The notes beneath the pieces are model-generated. The model saw nothing but the letters and a program-made list of their open reading frames with translations. It made no database searches and was not told the DNA's origin. This document shows positions 15,319 to 25,699 of a stretch of 64,000 bases of DNA, in pieces (within the stretch, counting starts at the first letter, position 1; each line of letters starts with the position of its first letter). The stretch is from Acidobacteriota bacterium (GTDB lineage Bacteria > Acidobacteriota > Terriglobia > Bryobacterales > Bryobacteraceae), in contig JAKOTR010000011.1 in NCBI GenBank assembly GCA_029776225.1, forward strand, positions 1 through 64,000, written 5' to 3'. The position numbers and the translations under genes are program-made.

Positions 15319-15982
15319 TCCGGATGTTGCGCCAGCGCACTTTGTAGGGCTTGAACCGGTCCTTGGGGATCTGGTGCACCTGGAGGCCGATGATTCCGCG
15401 CAGCGTCATGCTGTCCCGGAAATCGGCCGCCGGGACGCCGTTCACCCAGGTTTTGATCGAATCGCCCCGGCATTCCACCCGGTACTTGTTCCACTCGCCG
15501 TCCTTGAAGGCGGCGCGCGCCGCCGGTCTGTTGGTGAAGTCGTCCAGGAAACGCGCCCGGCGCGCCTCGTCGTAGACGTTGCCGGAGGTGCCGGAGGCGG
15601 CGGTGGCGATCTCGACTTGGTAGCCATAGACGCGGCCGGCGGGGATCTTGCGCTCGACCTGCCGCCCGTCCACCTCCACGGTGATCGTGATCGGCTCCCG
15701 CGCAATCTGGCTGCGGATCTGGACCCCGGAGTTCAGCTCCGGATCGGTCTTGACCTCGAATTCGAGGATGAAGTCGCCGTACTCTTTGTTCGTGCACAGA
15801 AAGGTGTTGGGGCTGCCCAGCACTGCGGTGCCCACGATTTCGCCGTTCTCGACGGTAAAGGTCGCCGTGCCGCTGTGAACGCTCCATCCGTTCAGCGTCT
15901 TGCCGTCGAACAGATCAACCCAGTCCGCCGCGGCGGCGCCGCCGGCGGCCAACAGGACAGCCAAGAGGGTTCTCGCGATCAT
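15305..15982 (-). CDS. Secreted DUF1080 (3-keto-disaccharide hydrolase family) protein
   Basis: 225 residues: a signal peptide (IARTLLAVLLAAGGAAAA) and one concanavalin-like beta-sandwich of the DUF1080 family (WVDLFDGKTLNGWS at the start; GIIGLQVHQ and WRNIRIREL at the end are hallmarks). Some members hydrolyse 3-keto-glycosides; most are uncharacterised and abundant in Acidobacteriota and Planctomycetes. The start was chosen for the signal peptide, since the longer open frame runs into the tRNA-Leu gene. Convergent with the GH140-like gene, overlapping it by 14 bp. Confidence 0.82.
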   Translation of the reverse strand: MIARTLLAVLLAAGGAAAADWVDLFDGKTLNGWSVHSGTATFTVENGEIVGTAVLGSPNTFLCTNKEYGDFILEFEVKTDPELNSGVQIRSQIAREPITITVEVDGRQVERKIPAGRVYGYQVEIATAASGTSGNVYDEARRARFLDDFTNRPAARAAFKDGEWNKYRVECRGDSIKTWVNGVPAADFRDSMTLRGIIGLQVHQIPKDRFKPYKVRWRNIRIREL

Positions 15983-16064
15983 GGCTGGTATTGTATGCCG
16001 CCCTGGAGACGTTTTTACGGCTTGCGCTCCCAAGATGTTAAATTGGGAAGCGTACCGCGACTCC

Positions 16065-16153
16065 GCCCGGGTGGCGAAACCGGCAGACGCAAAGGACTTA
16101 AAATCCTTTGGGGGGCAACCCCCGTGTGGGTTCAAGTCCCACCCCGGGCACCA
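16065..16153 (+). tRNA. tRNA-Leu(UAA)
   Basis: 89 bases including encoded CCA. Acceptor stem GCCCGGG/CCCGGGC, discriminator A, anticodon loop CTTAAAA (anticodon TAA), a long variable arm (TTGGGGGGCAACCCCCGT region) as in class II tRNAs, and a T loop TTCAAGT. All arms pair. It is an intact, functional-looking gene with no insertion at its 3' end. Confidence 0.95.
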
Positions 16154-16200
16154 GAGTACTTCGTTGGGGTGGGTTCGCCTCAGCGTTTCCCAGGCGCTCC

Positions 16201-16836
16201 TCAGCAAGCGGGCCGCTGGAGGGTGGCGACTGCTCTGGATCGACGGGATCGACGAAACACGCCCTGGACAGCCAGGACCGCCGCCGCTGCGCTCATGAGC
16301 ACAACGGTAGCAGGTTCCGGAACCCCCCTCTCGGCAAGCACACTGCCGCCAACGACTGAGTCGTTGACGCCGAGCCCACTGTAAAACCTGCCGTAGCTGT
16401 ACTTCCCGCCGAAGTCCTGGGCATCGAACGAGCCGAGCAGAAATGTGGGATCGGCCAGCATCCCCGTATAGAGCTGCGGGCCATTCAGGAAGAAGAAACC
16501 GTAGCGCTCGTTGATAAAGAAGTCGACTTCGAGCATGCCCCCATGGGCGGCATCAAAGAAAGTGATCCAGGAATCGGTGAGGCCAGACACGGTTTCCGAA
16601 CCTAACCTGAATGTGACAGGGACATACCAGTACTCCGACCAGCCGTGCTCCTCGTCCACGTAGTCCGGCGTTGTGTAGGTGAGTGTGAATTCGAACGTGA
16701 AGACGGCGCCGGGCGCCGAAACAGGCGTGGTTGGGGCGTCGGACGAGAACTGTCCCGAGACGACGTAGTGAATTGGTGTAGCCTGTGCGCCTAGGGCGGC
16801 CATCAAAAGAAGCAGGAAGGTGGCAATGCGCTGCAC
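16201..16836 (-). CDS. PEP-CTERM sorting-domain protein
   Basis: 211 residues. It has a signal peptide (QRIATFLLLLMAALGAQA), a beta-rich body without a named domain, and a C-terminal sorting signal: VPEPAT, a hydrophobic helix, then the arginine cluster RRSRRSR. Exosortase cleaves such signals and anchors or exports the protein; no exosortase gene is in this window. The GTG start is chosen because GGAGG lies 8 bases before it; an upstream TTG overlaps that ribosome site. Probably an extracellular or envelope protein of unknown role, expressed alone. Confidence 0.8.
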   Translation of the reverse strand: MQRIATFLLLLMAALGAQATPIHYVVSGQFSSDAPTTPVSAPGAVFTFEFTLTYTTPDYVDEEHGWSEYWYVPVTFRLGSETVSGLTDSWITFFDAAHGGMLEVDFFINERYGFFFLNGPQLYTGMLADPTFLLGSFDAQDFGGKYSYGRFYSGLGVNDSVVGGSVLAERGVPEPATVVLMSAAAAVLAVQGVFRRSRRSRAVATLQRPAC

Positions 16837-16969
16837 GGAAGTTGCCTCCAAAATGCAAAGTGTAAAATAGGACCAAATTTTCTCGAAATATTGGACACCG
16901 GCCGGCGATCATCCTTCGGCGGCTCTAATGACATCGCAAATCGCGGCGCGTAACGATATGCTTACCGGA

Positions 16970-17353
16970 ATGGCCGAGTTCGATGCTTATCTGATAGTGG
17001 ACTGGAGCGCGAGCGCGAGGCCTGTCGACAACAAAGACAGCATCTGGTACTGCCTGCAGCTTCGGGAAGGCGATAAGTTTGCAGTGTCGGCCCTGGAAAA
17101 CCCCCGAACCCGGCACTGCGCCGCCGCCGAGATCGCGAACAAGCTCGTCCGGCTGTATGCCGAGGGCCGTCACGTTCTCGCGGGATTCGACTTCGTGGTG
17201 CGCCCCACCGGATTGCCGGGTACCGATCATCGTCAGTACATATACGTGCTTCAGCGCTCCCGGTGTGGCCACAAGTACGGCGCAAACGGCTCCGACATTC
17301 ATCTCCGCCGCTGCCCGAAGTGTGACGGCGGAGCGCCGGGATTGCCGTTCTGA
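16970..17353 (+). CDS. Hypothetical protein, probably a chimeric or decayed gene
   Basis: 127 residues from the ATG that opens MAEFDAYLIVDWSASARP; an ATG at 16928 in frame is less typical. The first 75 residues look like the N-terminus of a longer family (about 300 residues) that normally continues after GFDF. Here it runs instead into RSRCGHKYGANGSDIHLRRC, a zinc-ribbon-like tail (CGHKY...CPKC) that looks like the end of another small protein. A third open fragment (17326-17436) in another frame ends in EFVIIGFLVAQKAA. The simplest reading is fused remnants, though a real small zinc protein is possible. Confidence 0.4.
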   Translation: MAEFDAYLIVDWSASARPVDNKDSIWYCLQLREGDKFAVSALENPRTRHCAAAEIANKLVRLYAEGRHVLAGFDFVVRPTGLPGTDHRQYIYVLQRSRCGHKYGANGSDIHLRRCPKCDGGAPGLPF

Positions 17354-17439
17354 TCCCGGGCGATGAGGACCATGCCCACGAGTTCGTGATTATCGGGTTT
17401 CTGGTAGCTCAGAAGGCTGCGACGGCAGCAGTATAGGAC

Positions 17440-18048
17440 CTACCTCACCGCGCGAAGGTCGGCCCGCGCGCGAAGCCAGTCCTTGAATTTCACCAGGAAG
17501 AGCAGGAACAGGAACAGGGCAACGGCTATTCCCAGCAGTTCGTAAACGTGCTCCGAAAGAAACACCAGCGGCTCTTTGCCTAGCCGCGCGCCCAGGTAGG
17601 CCATTCCGAAGTACCGCGGGATGCGGCCCGCCAGGAGCACCAGCACAAAATGCGTTCGCTTCATGCCCAGTGCGCCCGCGCAGAGGATAAAGACCTTTAG
17701 CGGCAGCGGAGCGGGCACCAGCGAGGGAATGAAAATCGTGATCTCGCCGTAGTGGTGAAACCACGCGCGGAACCGCCTCGCCCGGCCTGTCCGCGTCCGT
17801 TCGTCAAGGAACGCTTCTCCGCCCTTGCGGCCGACCTCGAAGAGAAAAATGCTTCCTGCAAGCGATCCGGCCACCGCCAGCGCCGCCGACCAGTAGCCGG
17901 TCTTCGGGTCCATGTTTCCGATGATCACGAGCAGGGCGTCTACGCCCTCCGGTATGGGTATCCCGGCCGAGTCCAGCACCGCGAGCACAAGAATTCCCCA
18001 GGGCCCCCAGGACAACAGCGTGTAGCCGATTGAGCGGATCAGGTCCAA
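17440..18048 (-). CDS. VTT-domain (DedA/SNARE-associated) membrane protein
   Basis: 202 residues with about five hydrophobic segments and the re-entrant-loop pattern of VTT proteins (GIPIPEGVDALLVIIGNMDP near 28; HHYGEITIFIPSLVPAPLPLK-like second half). DedA-type proteins flip or move lipids such as undecaprenyl phosphate across the inner membrane; the member type is not assignable. The start is TTG, giving a normal first helix; a ribosome site is weak. It lies 57 bp downstream of the lipoprotein gene in the same direction, possibly the end of the hslVU operon. Confidence 0.78.
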   Translation of the reverse strand: MDLIRSIGYTLLSWGPWGILVLAVLDSAGIPIPEGVDALLVIIGNMDPKTGYWSAALAVAGSLAGSIFLFEVGRKGGEAFLDERTRTGRARRFRAWFHHYGEITIFIPSLVPAPLPLKVFILCAGALGMKRTHFVLVLLAGRIPRYFGMAYLGARLGKEPLVFLSEHVYELLGIAVALFLFLLFLVKFKDWLRARADLRAVR

Positions 18049-18105
18049 AGTCTTATACCCGGTTCCCTACGCCTTGAACTCCTGCCGGCACGAATAACCC
18101 CATCG

Positions 18106-19086
18106 CTATTGAGCGACCACCTCGACTGCCTCGCAGCGCGCGCTCTCATTCCCCCCCTGGTCGACTGCGGAAACGGCGTAGCGGTAGCGCTTGCCGGACT
18201 CGGTTGCGCGGTCCGTATAGCTGGGAACCTCCAGCAAGCCGCCGGCGCGCCTGCACTCGCCGTCCTCTTCGCACCTGTAAAGATAGTAGCCGCCGAGGTC
18301 GGCCTCAGAGTTCGGGTTCCACGTAAGCTGGATGCTGTTCAAACCGGCGATCGCCGCCAGTCCCGTAGGCACTTTGGGCGGAAAGGTATCGATGTAGGAA
18401 ATCTCGGCCGGCTCGGACATCTCGCTTTCCGCAACCGTGTCGCCGCTCTTCATGATTGCCTGCGCCATGTACGCATAGGCCGCGCCGCGCTGCACCGAGG
18501 TGTCCAGATACTCCGATTCGGGCGTGGAAGCCAGCAACTCGGCCTCCTGCCGGCCGGGCCCCCGGCGAAACACGCGCCACATCATGCCGGGCCGGCCGCG
18601 CGGAGCGGTCCAGCTCACTCGTACTCCTTCAGCGGAACCCTCAGCCTTCACCGCAGGCGTCTCCAGCGGCTCCACCACCCGCAACCGGACCAGATTGGAC
18701 CACTCGCTGTAGCGCCCCTTCCGGCTGAGCACCCGCGCGCCCAAAACGATGTCCCGCCCCACCCATTGTTTCACGGGTATTTCCACCCGGACCTCGCCAG
18801 GGTGCTCCACCCCAGTCTCGATCTTGCGGGAGTTTTCGATCCAGTCGCCCGGTTCGGTTCCCAACCGCAAGTCGACCTCCTTGATCCTGCCGAGCCGGGC
18901 CCCGTCCGTGGTCTGTTCCGGAACGGTGAAGCTGACAATAATTTTTTCGCCGCGCTCGATCGCGCTCAAGTCCGAAATCGCCACGGGGATCTGCAGCGAC
19001 GGCGGTAGAGGTTCTCCCACGTAGCCGCAGCCCGCAAGAATCAGGCACGCGGCGACCGGAAGATGAAGCCAGGGGCGCTTGGTCAT
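18106..19086 (-). CDS. Fibronectin type III-like lipoprotein
   Basis: 326 residues. The signal peptide ends in a lipobox (LILAGC), so the mature protein begins at Cys and is lipid-anchored. Three beta-sandwich units follow; the last (about 235-325) is a recognisable fibronectin type III domain (VPTGLAAIAGLNSIQLTWNP, then YRYAVSAVDQGGNES). Charged residues after the Cys (GYVGEP) suggest outer-membrane sorting, which is inference. No catalytic motif. The ATG starts 2 bases after the hslU stop, so it is co-transcribed with hslVU, an unusual partner. Function unknown, perhaps envelope binding. Confidence 0.78.
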   Translation of the reverse strand: MTKRPWLHLPVAACLILAGCGYVGEPLPPSLQIPVAISDLSAIERGEKIIVSFTVPEQTTDGARLGRIKEVDLRLGTEPGDWIENSRKIETGVEHPGEVRVEIPVKQWVGRDIVLGARVLSRKGRYSEWSNLVRLRVVEPLETPAVKAEGSAEGVRVSWTAPRGRPGMMWRVFRRGPGRQEAELLASTPESEYLDTSVQRGAAYAYMAQAIMKSGDTVAESEMSEPAEISYIDTFPPKVPTGLAAIAGLNSIQLTWNPNSEADLGGYYLYRCEEDGECRRAGGLLEVPSYTDRATESGKRYRYAVSAVDQGGNESARCEAVEVVAQ

Positions 19087-19088
19087 TC

Positions 19089-20447
<1,359 letters not shown>

Positions 20448-20452
20448 ACTGC

Positions 20453-20992
20453 TTACCCGAGTTCTTCGTAAACGACCTTGTCGTTTGTATAGATGCAGAT
20501 CTCGCCCGCGATCGCCATCGCTTGTTCGACAATCTTGCGGGCTTCCATCTTGGTGTTTCGCAGAAGCGCGGTTGCCGCCGCCTTTGCAAACGGACCGCCC
20601 GACCCGATGGCTGCCACCGCCTCATCCGGCTCGATCACATCGCCGCTGCCGCTGACAATGTACATATTGGTGCAATCGGCCACGAGTAGCAAGGCTTCCA
20701 AATGGCGAAGGACTTTGTCTGTTCGCCATTCTTTCGCCAGCTCCACCACCGCCCGGGGCAGGTTTCCGTTGTGCTGCTCCAGCTTGGACTCAAAGCGCGA
20801 GAAGAGTGCGAATGCGTCGGCCGTCGAACCAGCGAACCCCGCAAGAACTCTGTCGCTATAGAGCCGCCGAATTTTTCGAGCCGAACTTTTCAGGACTTCC
20901 TGGCCCAGCGTCACCTGGCCATCGGCGGCCATAACGACTCGTCCATTCCTGCGAACACACAGGACGGTCGTCGACCGGATTGGATTTTTCAT
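20453..20992 (-). CDS. hslV: ATP-dependent protease proteolytic subunit HslV
   Basis: 179 residues. After a short propeptide (MKNPIRS) the mature chain begins with the catalytic threonine ([10 protein letters not shown]). [15 protein letters not shown] and [14 protein letters not shown] are family signatures. It is a proteasome-beta-like N-terminal nucleophile hydrolase, forming a double hexamer under HslU. Located directly upstream of hslU and 33 bp downstream of the antiporter gene on the same strand. Confidence 0.95.
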   Translation of the reverse strand: MKNPIRSTTVLCVRRNGRVVMAADGQVTLGQEVLKSSARKIRRLYSDRVLAGFAGSTADAFALFSRFESKLEQHNGNLPRAVVELAKEWRTDKVLRHLEALLLVADCTNMYIVSGSGDVIEPDEAVAAIGSGGPFAKAAATALLRNTKMEARKIVEQAMAIAGEICIYTNDKVVYEELG

Positions 20993-21025
20993 GAAGTTAC
21001 AACCTCATTTTAGCAGCGATGTCAT

Positions 21026-22294
21026 TCACGTCGTCCGCCACACGTGCTTGCGCCACACCGCCGCGAAAAGGCGGAAGGCGTGTGGCTGCCGCCTCCCCGT
21101 CAAGAGAGCGATCGTGCCCAGCAAAGCCCAGCCAAGGTAAGCCAGCGTGACCCACCAGTGAATGTGCTCCGCAATAAAGCCCCAGATTCCCGCTCCCGGC
21201 GGCACCGGCGAGAAAGCGAACTGCACGCCCCAAAGGCCAAACAGCGCCCCCGCTTCCCACCAGCTCAGCTCCATGTTCACCAGAAAAATCATGCCGATCA
21301 GCGACTGCGCGATCGTCATGAGCAATTCCAACTCCTGCCTGTCGTCCAGCGGAATCGGCGTGGGCGACCCGATGCTAATCGAGTAAACGATCGGCAGCAT
21401 CGCGGTGAGCAGCGTCCACTGGTTGATGTTGCTGGACACCATGTTCATCAGCGCCATCGAAGCGCGGTCCACTTTGTGCGCCCAGTAGAACGCCGAAACC
21501 TTCTCCGGAAACTCGGAAACCAGCGGCGCCACCCATTGCACGAACACAAAGCTCGGAACTCCGAGCAGCGCCGAAACCGCCAGCAGGCCGCCCAGAAAAG
21601 GTTCGGCCGAGTAGTAGATCAGCCCTCCTCCGACGACGAACAATCCGACGATCAAAATCGTCCGCGTCGCGGGGCGCGACTTCACGATGGTCCTCGGGAC
21701 TATTTCGAGTTCCTCGATTGCTTCGGCTTCCTCCGGCGGCATCCGTCCCAGCAACAGCAGGTACGCGACGTAGATAAGAATCAGGACGGCGGCGTCGACC
21801 ACGGTCAACGAAGACTTGAGCCATATAAACGCCGCGTAGATCAGCGGCACCAAGAGCCCTATAACCTCGACGCACTGATGGTCGTGCAGGCGGATGCGCC
21901 GCAGCGGCCCTCCATATTTGCGCCGGTGGGAGATGGCGGCGACGAAGTAGATCATCGGCCAGCCGAGCCCCGTGAGCAGGCGCAGCGCGCCGGTCAGGTT
22001 CGCGAGCAGGAGATCCACGCGCTGGTTCCAGGCCAGCACGAATTCCACCGCGAACTCGGGAAGCGTTTGCAGCCAGGCCAGAATGGCGAGAGCAAAACCT
22101 TGAGCGATAAAGAACTGCGCCGACTCGGCCGCCCAAGCGATCAGCATGGCGGCCATCAAAATGGCGGGAGTGGCCCAGAGCGCGGTCCCCGGGCTGGCCT
22201 CCTCCAGCGGCGCGGCGACAAGAATCAGTGCACAGACTGGGAGCGTCACCTGACGGGCGCGCTGCCCGGTCCCATCAGAGGAAGGAAACTTCAT
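21026..22294 (-). CDS. CaCA-type sodium/calcium exchanger family protein
   Basis: 422 residues and about 10-11 membrane segments in two related halves. Each half carries an alpha-repeat-like acidic motif: LQTLPEFAVEFVLAW near residue 80 and PLVSEFPEKVSAFYWAHKVD near 265, with SSNINQWTLLTAML after the second. This fits the cation/calcium exchanger superfamily; the ion is not certain. A soluble loop rich in Glu (MPPEEAEAIEELE) separates the halves. The ATG overlaps the nadB end by 20 bp, so the start could be slightly later. Same strand as nadB and hslVU. Confidence 0.75.
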   Translation of the reverse strand: MKFPSSDGTGQRARQVTLPVCALILVAAPLEEASPGTALWATPAILMAAMLIAWAAESAQFFIAQGFALAILAWLQTLPEFAVEFVLAWNQRVDLLLANLTGALRLLTGLGWPMIYFVAAISHRRKYGGPLRRIRLHDHQCVEVIGLLVPLIYAAFIWLKSSLTVVDAAVLILIYVAYLLLLGRMPPEEAEAIEELEIVPRTIVKSRPATRTILIVGLFVVGGGLIYYSAEPFLGGLLAVSALLGVPSFVFVQWVAPLVSEFPEKVSAFYWAHKVDRASMALMNMVSSNINQWTLLTAMLPIVYSISIGSPTPIPLDDRQELELLMTIAQSLIGMIFLVNMELSWWEAGALFGLWGVQFAFSPVPPGAGIWGFIAEHIHWWVTLAYLGWALLGTIALLTGRRQPHAFRLFAAVWRKHVWRTT

Positions 22295-23807
22295 GGTCTT
22301 TGGTCACAAACGAGTGTTTCTGGAATTCCGGACGTTTCTCCGGATAATCGGTGCGGTAGTGAGCGCCCCGGCTTTCCTTGCGGGCGGCGGCCATGCGGGC
22401 GATGAGGCCGACTACCAGGTGCAAGCTGCGCAGCTCGAATAGCGCGCGGTTCGGACTTGCAGCCGGGCTGAGCGTGACCCGCGCCAGGCGGTCGGCAGCC
22501 TCCTCCAGTTCCGGACCGTTGCGGATGATTCCGCATTTCTCCCACGCCAGCGTACGCAGCTCTTCCACATCGATACACGGAAATAGCGGCTCGGGAGGCC
22601 GGGAGCCCTTCGCCGGCGGCACGCCGGCCCACTCGCGCATCGCCCTGCCTGCGCGGGCGCCGAAGACCACGCCTTCCAGCAGCGAATTGCTTGCGAGCCG
22701 GTTCGCCCCGTGAACACCGGTGGCGGCCACTTCTCCCGCTGCGTACAGGCGAGGCAGGGTGGTCCGGCCTTCCAGGTCCGTGCGAATCCCGCCCATCGCG
22801 TAGTGCGCCGCCGGGCGCACGGGAGCCATGTCTGTGCCGGGATCGACGCCATAACGCACGCAGGTTTCATAGATGCGGGGAAAACGCCGCCGCAGAAAAT
22901 CCGCTCCGAGATGCCTCAGGTCCAGGAAGACGTGCGGCGCGCCAGTGCGCTTCATCTCCATGGCAATCGCCCGTGCGACTACGTCGCGCGGCGCGAGTTC
23001 AGCCATAGGGTGATAGCGCGGCATGAACCGGTCGCCCTCGACGTTGCGCAGATGCCCGCCTTCCCCGCGAAGCGCTTCGGTCAGCAGGAACGGCGGGGCG
23101 CCCTGAAGGTCAAGCGCCGTGGGGTGAAACTGAACAAACTCAAGATCGCTGATTCCGGCCCCTGCGCGGAAGGCGGCGGCCACGCCGTCGCCGGTCGCGA
23201 CTTCCGGATTCGTCGTCACGCGATAGGCTTGGCCCAGCCCTCCCGTGGCCATTAACACCGCACGGGCCTGCAGGGGCACCCAGTTGCGCGCCGATGCGTC
23301 GCAAGCAACTACGCCGGCCACTTCTCCGTTGTCGCTCACCAGCAGGTCGGTGATCGCGGCGAAGGTCCTGAATTCTACGTTTGGCAGGGAAGATGCTTTG
23401 CGGTAAAGTGTTCGCGAGATTTCGCGGCCCGTGGAATCGCCGTGGGCGTGCAAGACTCTCCGCCGGCTGTGCGCTCCCTCGCGTCCGAAAGCCAGCCGGC
23501 CCTCGTCGCGGTCGAACTCCGCTCCCCATTCGATTAACTGTTCGACGGCCGCTGGCCCCTCCTCTACCAGGGTGCGCACCGCCGCGGGATCGCACAGGCC
23601 GTCGCCGGCCGCTAACGTATCCTGTTCATGCAACTCCACTCCGTCATCATCGTTCAGGGCAACTGCGATCCCCCCCTGTGCGTACTCGGACGAGGATTCG
23701 TGCAGGCTGTCTTTCGCCACAACCAGTACCGTGCCCGCTTCAGCTAGTTCTATCGCCGCGCGCAATCCGGCTACGCCTGCGCCGACAACAAGGAAATCCG
23801 GCTCCAT
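22275..23807 (-). CDS. nadB: L-aspartate oxidase
   Basis: 510 residues, full length. FAD-dependent oxidation of L-aspartate to iminoaspartate, the first step of de novo NAD synthesis. N-terminal FAD-binding GAGVAGLRAAIELAEAG, the family motif SSEYAQGGIAVAL, HARGD-like HAHGDSTGREI, and AMGGIRTDLEGRT near the substrate site. The C-terminal helical domain is present. AAAGGA precedes the ATG closely. nadA and nadC are not beside it; instead it heads a leftward run with the antiporter and hslVU. Divergent from aroB by 65 bp. Confidence 0.95.
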   Translation of the reverse strand: MEPDFLVVGAGVAGLRAAIELAEAGTVLVVAKDSLHESSSEYAQGGIAVALNDDDGVELHEQDTLAAGDGLCDPAAVRTLVEEGPAAVEQLIEWGAEFDRDEGRLAFGREGAHSRRRVLHAHGDSTGREISRTLYRKASSLPNVEFRTFAAITDLLVSDNGEVAGVVACDASARNWVPLQARAVLMATGGLGQAYRVTTNPEVATGDGVAAAFRAGAGISDLEFVQFHPTALDLQGAPPFLLTEALRGEGGHLRNVEGDRFMPRYHPMAELAPRDVVARAIAMEMKRTGAPHVFLDLRHLGADFLRRRFPRIYETCVRYGVDPGTDMAPVRPAAHYAMGGIRTDLEGRTTLPRLYAAGEVAATGVHGANRLASNSLLEGVVFGARAGRAMREWAGVPPAKGSRPPEPLFPCIDVEELRTLAWEKCGIIRNGPELEEAADRLARVTLSPAASPNRALFELRSLHLVVGLIARMAAARKESRGAHYRTDYPEKRPEFQKHSFVTKDHEVSFL

Positions 23808-23872
23808 TCCTTTCAGTATCTAATATTTGACGGTTCTGCCTTGGGCCGCCCCCTCGTGATAATAATGTCAAT

Positions 23873-24970
23873 ATGCCTTCGTTCGACGTCGTCACGCCGC
23901 AGCGCAGCTATCGCGCGATCGTGGAGCGCGGCGTGTTAAAGGAGACGGGCAGTCACATCCCCGCCTCCGCCGGAAAAATCTTTATCGTCACCACGCAGGA
24001 TGTCTGGCAGTTCCACTGCCACCATTTGGCCGCCGCCCTCGCCGGGCGATCGCACGAAATCCTGATCTTCCCGGGCGGCGAGGAGCACAAGCGGCTCAGC
24101 ACCGTCGAATCGCTCGCCGAGCAGATGGTGCAGCGGGGCGGGGACCGGTCAAGCCTGGTGATCGCTTTCGGCGGGGGCGTGGTCAACGACGTCGCGGGCT
24201 TCCTGGCCGCCGTGTTCATGCGCGGCGTCCCGGTGCTTCAAATCCCGACCACTCTGCTGGCGCAGGTCGACGCCGCGATCGGAGGCAAAACCGGCGTGGA
24301 TCTCGCTTGCGGCAAGAACCTGGTGGGCGCGTTCCATCAGCCTATAGCCGTCCTCATCGATCCCGAAGTGCTCTCCACGCTGCCCGAGCGCGAGTACCGG
24401 GCCGGACTGTTCGAAGTCATCAAGTGCGGCATCATCCGCAGCCCCGAGCTCTTTGCGCTGCTTGCCGAGCGCCGCGCCGATGTTCTCGCCCGCAAGCCGG
24501 ACGTAGTGGAACGGCTCATCGCCGAATGCGTGCGGATCAAGGCGGAAGTGGTTTCCGCCGATGAGCGCGAGAGCGGCATCCGCGTCATACTGAACCTCGG
24601 CCACACGGCCGGCCACGCGCTCGAAGCGGAAACGGGCTATTCGCGCTTCCTGCACGGGGAAGCCATCGCGTTCGGCATGCGGGTGGCTGCCCACCTGGCC
24701 CAACGCACCGGCAACCTTTCGGACGAAGACGCTGCGCAAATCCTGAACGTACTCGATCTCTACGGGCCGGTCCCGCCGCTCGCCGGCGTGACGGCCGAGG
24801 CGCTCGCCACCCGCGCCTTGATCGACAAGAAGACTCTGAAGGGCCAGGTGCGCTGGGTGTTGCCCGTGAGGATCGGCGACGTCAAAGTGGTTCCGGGCAT
24901 CGACGACGCGGTGGTCCGCTCCGCCATTCAGGAAGCCCTCAATGAGCTGTCCACCTGCGCGGGGGACTAG
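23873..24970 (+). CDS. aroB: 3-dehydroquinate synthase
   Basis: 365 residues. Cyclises DAHP to 3-dehydroquinate in the shikimate pathway, using NAD and a divalent metal. NAD-binding GGGVVNDVAGFLAAVFMRG, substrate motif IPTTLLAQVDAAIGGKTGVD, and metal ligands in NLGHTAGHALE and FLHGEAIAFGM are all present. No ribosome site precedes the ATG; a GATAAT hexamer lies 9 bases upstream, hinting at a very short or absent leader. Its end overlaps the ubiE-type gene by 29 bp; both feed quinone and aromatic synthesis. Confidence 0.95.
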   Translation: MPSFDVVTPQRSYRAIVERGVLKETGSHIPASAGKIFIVTTQDVWQFHCHHLAAALAGRSHEILIFPGGEEHKRLSTVESLAEQMVQRGGDRSSLVIAFGGGVVNDVAGFLAAVFMRGVPVLQIPTTLLAQVDAAIGGKTGVDLACGKNLVGAFHQPIAVLIDPEVLSTLPEREYRAGLFEVIKCGIIRSPELFALLAERRADVLARKPDVVERLIAECVRIKAEVVSADERESGIRVILNLGHTAGHALEAETGYSRFLHGEAIAFGMRVAAHLAQRTGNLSDEDAAQILNVLDLYGPVPPLAGVTAEALATRALIDKKTLKGQVRWVLPVRIGDVKVVPGIDDAVVRSAIQEALNELSTCAGD

Positions 24971-25694
24971 ACCCCCAGGCGCGGACGACGAACAGGAGGC
25001 CGCCCGCTGGGTGCGCGGCATGTTCTCCCGCGTGGCGGGCCGCTACGATTTCCTCAACCACCTCCTGTCTTTCAACATCGACCGGTACTGGCGCGCCCGC
25101 ACCGCCCGCCGCCTTCGCCCGATTCTCCGGCGCCCCGGCTCTCGCGTGCTCGATATCTGCTGCGGCACTGGAGACCTGCTTTTGGCCCTCGAATCCGAGC
25201 GCCTCGGCGGCGCCGTGATAGGCTGCGATTTCTCCCACCCCATGCTGGTCTCCGCGCAGCGCAAGATCGTGCGGCGCCGTGCGCAATCGCCGCTTGTGGA
25301 GGCGGACGCGCTGGCGCTTCCGTTCCCCGATGGCTCGCTCGACCTGGTCACGGCGGCGTTCGGCTTTCGCAACCTGGCCAACTATGAAAAGGGACTCGCC
25401 GAGATCAGACGCGTGCTCAAACCCTCGGGCGCCGCGGCGATCCTGGAGTTTTCACGGCCTGAAAATCCCATCGTGGCGCCGCTGTACGGTTTTTATTCAT
25501 CGAAGGTGCTGCCGTTCATTGGGGGTGTAATCTCGGGCGACCGCAACGCCTACCGGTATCTGCCGGAATCGGTGCGCCGGTTTCCGAACGCGGAGGAACT
25601 GGCCGCGTCGATGCGCGCCGCGGGCTTCTCGCGCGTGGAATACGAAAGGATGACGGGTGGGATTGTCGCGCTGCACATCGCCTATGCGAGTTGA
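24942..25694 (+). CDS. ubiE: Demethylmenaquinone/ubiquinone C-methyltransferase
   Basis: 250 residues. SAM-dependent methyltransferase of the UbiE/MenG family: VRGMFSRVAGRYDFLNHLLS near residue 25 is the family N-terminal motif, LDICCGTGDLL is the SAM loop, and AAFGFRNLANYEKGL and ISGDRNAYRYLPESV are diagnostic. It methylates the quinone ring in the last step of menaquinone synthesis. The ATG lies inside aroB (29-bp overlap) with AGGAAG before it, so translation is probably coupled. An internal start nearer RGMF is possible, since the first 20 residues are poorly conserved. Confidence 0.9.
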   Translation: MSCPPARGTRPPGADDEQEAARWVRGMFSRVAGRYDFLNHLLSFNIDRYWRARTARRLRPILRRPGSRVLDICCGTGDLLLALESERLGGAVIGCDFSHPMLVSAQRKIVRRRAQSPLVEADALALPFPDGSLDLVTAAFGFRNLANYEKGLAEIRRVLKPSGAAAILEFSRPENPIVAPLYGFYSSKVLPFIGGVISGDRNAYRYLPESVRRFPNAEELAASMRAAGFSRVEYERMTGGIVALHIAYAS

Positions 25695-25699
25695 CGGGA

